This document shows, piece by piece, positions 40,219 to 42,448 of a DNA stretch of 42,448 nucleotides. The notes under the pieces are model-generated. The model saw only the letters and a list, made by a program, of their open reading frames with translations, searched no databases and was not told the DNA's origin. A program made the position numbers and the translations under genes. The first letter of the stretch is position 1, and every line of letters starts with the position of its first letter. The DNA is from Candidatus Latescibacter sp. (GTDB lineage: Bacteria > Latescibacterota > Latescibacteria > Latescibacterales > Latescibacteraceae). The stretch covers positions 1-42,448 of the forward strand of contig JAUYCD010000062.1 in NCBI GenBank assembly GCA_030692375.1, written 5' to 3'.

Positions 40219-42378
40219 ATGAATCTTTCACGGATTACCTATCCTGTGCTGCTCCTGGTTCTCTCGTTTCTGGTGATGGCCGGATGCTCGAAGAGCAGTA
40301 AAAACCCTCTTTCACCAGATACGAACCAGAAGGAATTTACAACCGGTAATCCCGCTGTTTACACCGTTTCCGGACCGGCGGGAACCGCACTGAAAGACTC
40401 CATTACCGGCGCGACATTCCAATTTCCCGAAGGGGCGAGCGGAACTCTTTCTATCGCTTCGGTAACCTCCGGTCCTTCCCTTTCGATTCAGGCAAAGAAA
40501 TTTTCTGTGGATTACACCGGTTCGGAATCCATTCAACTCGCCGTGCCCCATAAAACCGGAGAACAGGTGGTTCTTTTCTCATACGGCTCAATCGGCAAGG
40601 CTGCCATCGACGGTTGCGGCCTTATAGGCTGGTGGGGTATTCCGGCTATAGCAGATTCAAGCGGATATGTGGTTTTTAACGTTCTTTCACCTGTTAAACT
40701 GTCTGCATTAAAAATCGCTGGTCTTTCTCAAACACAACAGAAAGAGTATTATGCTATCTCGACAATTTCCGGGGGAACGGATGTAGCTGCGAATATTGAA
40801 GCGATTCGAACAACGACAAAACAGGTTGTGGATCAATGGCTGGATAATCTCCCTTCATCGCTCTATACAAGCGCCCGGAATCGGGTTAACGGGTCTCTTC
40901 AGTACACCTTTGCATTTAAAGATGATGGAAACGCCTATACGGGCAACAACAGCATGATATGGTCAAATGCTGTGTTTGAGTTCAACCCTTATCCCGGAGA
41001 GAAAAAAGCCGACCTGGCGACAATCGCGCATGAAGTGGGGCACTATATGACCCATGTGCTTACCGGATATCCCCGTTTCGCCGAAATCCTTAACAGAATA
41101 ACGGACTGGAATGCTTACGCTAATCACGGTCTTGCAGAATATAGTGAGGGCCGTAAGGTTCTCCTCGAGGAATATGCCTATTTCTCAACCTATATGATAA
41201 CCGGAGAGCTGAACGGCACCGATCTGAAAAGAGTGAATTTTCGAACGTTTTTCCAAAGCCGGGCTCCTGACAGTTACGACTATCCGAGCCAGGAAGGTTA
41301 TGGCGCAGCACTTCTCGGCGCTCTCATGAAAACCGAAGGTGAAATAATATCCTTTGATAAGACTACTCCAAAGGTAAAGGCGCCGCTGGTCGGAGCATCC
41401 GTCAGCGATATTCTCGGCATCCTTGCAAGAGGCCCGCGTGATGTAAACGAGTTGCGCTCGTTCATCCAGGATTATCTCGACGGGAGGGGAGGCGATGACC
41501 GGTTCAAACTCCCCGCGCTCTTCGAACCGATGGGATGGTCCTACAACGGGACGGGGGTGGTGGTCGATAGCCAGAACAAGCCAGTGGCTGGGGCGCACCT
41601 TCAATGCATCTCCCAGTCCGCCGGGACCGAATACCGCACATTCATGAGCACTCGCACAGGAGCGGACGGTAAGTTTTATCTGCCCCGTATTTTCCCGGGT
41701 GAAAATATTATAAGGTTATTTTACAACGCCGACAAAGATTCTGTTGATTTTCCTCTCTCTGTGGAATGGACGAAACCTACTAATGTTCAAATTGATCTCA
41801 AAGAGTATGTTATCGAGGCCAAAAAGAAGACTGTCGATCTCAAACTTCCGAAGGCGAATTATGTGCTCACTCCGGGTATCCGGGCGCAGAATCCTCTCAC
41901 GGTGTCCGCGACCGGCACCCTGACCGGCCCCGACGGCATGATCGCAGTGCCGACAATAATTACGGATTATTCCGGGGGAAATGCGAAGATCGATATCCAG
42001 TCATCCGTGAATTTGAACGAAGAGGTGACGCTCACTCTCACCGCGACCTATTCCCTGTTTCGGGGCGAAACCTGGACAACCGGTCTCTATCAGGGTGATT
42101 ATAAAAGCGCCTCAGAATCGGTGACCAAGCTTTCCGGTGTCCGGTTCAAAATATCTTCCCAGCGTGGAGGAGAAACTCTGGTATCATCCACACAGAGCAC
42201 CCCGAATCTTAATATCAGGATCGCTCCGGCGGACAAGTCCGGCTATTATTATCGGGCTGATGTCCGGCTGGAATGGGATTACAACGTGACCTACTACAAC
42301 GCCAAGGGCGATGTGGAGGGCACCGAGACAGGCACAACCGGAGCTTATATTCTTCATATCTATCAGGGTACCATGTAG
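40219..42378 (+). CDS. Lipoprotein with HEVGH zinc-protease motif and carboxypeptidase-regulatory domain
   Basis: A 719-residue envelope lipoprotein. The lipobox VMAGC ends at C23 after a hydrophobic signal. Residues 271-275 are HEVGH, a zincin metal and catalytic motif, with more His just after (HEVGHYMTH) and glutamates at about 317-318 (LLEEYAYF) that could be the third ligand. Residues about 445-505 resemble a carboxypeptidase-regulatory Ig fold (GVVVDSQNKPVAGA, then ADGKFYLPRIFPGE). The C-terminal 200 residues are beta-rich. I recognise no specific peptidase family. CGGAGGT fixes ATG 40219. Copy D of MITE family 1 starts directly after its TAG. Confidence 0.75.
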   Translation: MNLSRITYPVLLLVLSFLVMAGCSKSSKNPLSPDTNQKEFTTGNPAVYTVSGPAGTALKDSITGATFQFPEGASGTLSIASVTSGPSLSIQAKKFSVDYTGSESIQLAVPHKTGEQVVLFSYGSIGKAAIDGCGLIGWWGIPAIADSSGYVVFNVLSPVKLSALKIAGLSQTQQKEYYAISTISGGTDVAANIEAIRTTTKQVVDQWLDNLPSSLYTSARNRVNGSLQYTFAFKDDGNAYTGNNSMIWSNAVFEFNPYPGEKKADLATIAHEVGHYMTHVLTGYPRFAEILNRITDWNAYANHGLAEYSEGRKVLLEEYAYFSTYMITGELNGTDLKRVNFRTFFQSRAPDSYDYPSQEGYGAALLGALMKTEGEIISFDKTTPKVKAPLVGASVSDILGILARGPRDVNELRSFIQDYLDGRGGDDRFKLPALFEPMGWSYNGTGVVVDSQNKPVAGAHLQCISQSAGTEYRTFMSTRTGADGKFYLPRIFPGENIIRLFYNADKDSVDFPLSVEWTKPTNVQIDLKEYVIEAKKKTVDLKLPKANYVLTPGIRAQNPLTVSATGTLTGPDGMIAVPTIITDYSGGNAKIDIQSSVNLNEEVTLTLTATYSLFRGETWTTGLYQGDYKSASESVTKLSGVRFKISSQRGGETLVSSTQSTPNLNIRIAPADKSGYYYRADVRLEWDYNVTYYNAKGDVEGTETGTTGAYILHIYQGTM

Positions 42379-42448
42379 GATGATACGGCAATAAAGTCAA
42401 TTGTACATTATTTTCTTGTATTTCTTTACCTCACCCCCTGTCCCCCTC
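42379..42448 (+). mobile_element. MITE-like family 1, copy D (cut by window end)
   Basis: GATGATACGG, the T/A-rich spacer and the CCTCACCCCCTG block follow the lipoprotein stop codon without a gap. It has the orientation of copies B and C but is more diverged. The other end is outside the window. Confidence 0.65.

Overview
The window reads as chromosomal DNA of a Gram-negative bacterium, probably from the FCB superphylum (Latescibacterota, KSB1, Ignavibacteria or a similar poorly cultured phylum). The pointers are a NPFNP-type FlgD/sorting-like Ig domain, an outer-membrane barrel protein, a lipoprotein, an expanded UroD-like methyltransferase family, and many dispersed hairpin repeats whose translation gives the HAELVSAS-like peptides seen in such genomes. 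I see no rRNA, tRNA, CRISPR array, intact insertion sequence or phage. The phylum is inference from protein style, not from a marker gene.

Layout. 0.4-5.6 kb: trpB-trpA, a stand-alone AroQ chorismate mutase, a small 2[4Fe-4S] ferredoxin, a UroD/MtaA-like methyltransferase and two stand-alone PTS IIA proteins, all on +. 5.8-8.1 kb: an isochorismatase-fold hydrolase and a small membrane protein on -, then a DUF362 protein on +. 8.5-15.4 kb: a secreted FGE-sulfatase-fold protein, an O-antigen ligase-like polymerase, a B12-binding radical SAM enzyme and two methyltransferases that converge on a MITE; this looks like surface polysaccharide or secondary modification. 15.7-26.3 kb: a membrane-embedded spermidine-synthase-like protein, the AmmeMemoRadiSam pair (AmrS, then a secreted Memo-AMMECR1 fusion) on +, converging with an iron operon on - (DtxR-FeoA fusion, FeoB, a second membrane spermidine-synthase-like protein). 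26.5-33.4 kb, all on -: orphan histidine kinase, barrel protein, an ACT-domain remnant, GlgC, and a NatAB-like ABC exporter. 34.1-36.0 kb on +: a PLP aminotransferase overlapping a secreted protein of unknown function. 36.3-39.9 kb on -: a bile-acid/Na+ symporter family protein, a secreted bicupin and a flavodoxin-fold oxidoreductase. 40.2-42.4 kb on +: a lipoprotein with a HEVGH zinc-protease motif.

Repeats are the striking feature. Family 1 is a 202-205 bp MITE-like element with about 20 bp terminal inverted repeats (three full copies, one cut by the window end). Family 2 is a 245 bp MITE-like element present twice in inverted orientation 35 kb apart. Family 3 is a double-hairpin repeat with about ten copies; several carry a 28 bp unit inserted at exactly the same point of the hairpin loop, once as a four-unit tandem. 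A further nested-palindrome element opens the window and holds a diverged version of the 28 bp unit. Several gene stop codons lie in or against these repeats.

The most system-like protein locus is the AmmeMemoRadiSam module between two membrane-bound methyltransferase-fold proteins and convergent with feo. All functions come from motif reading without database searches.
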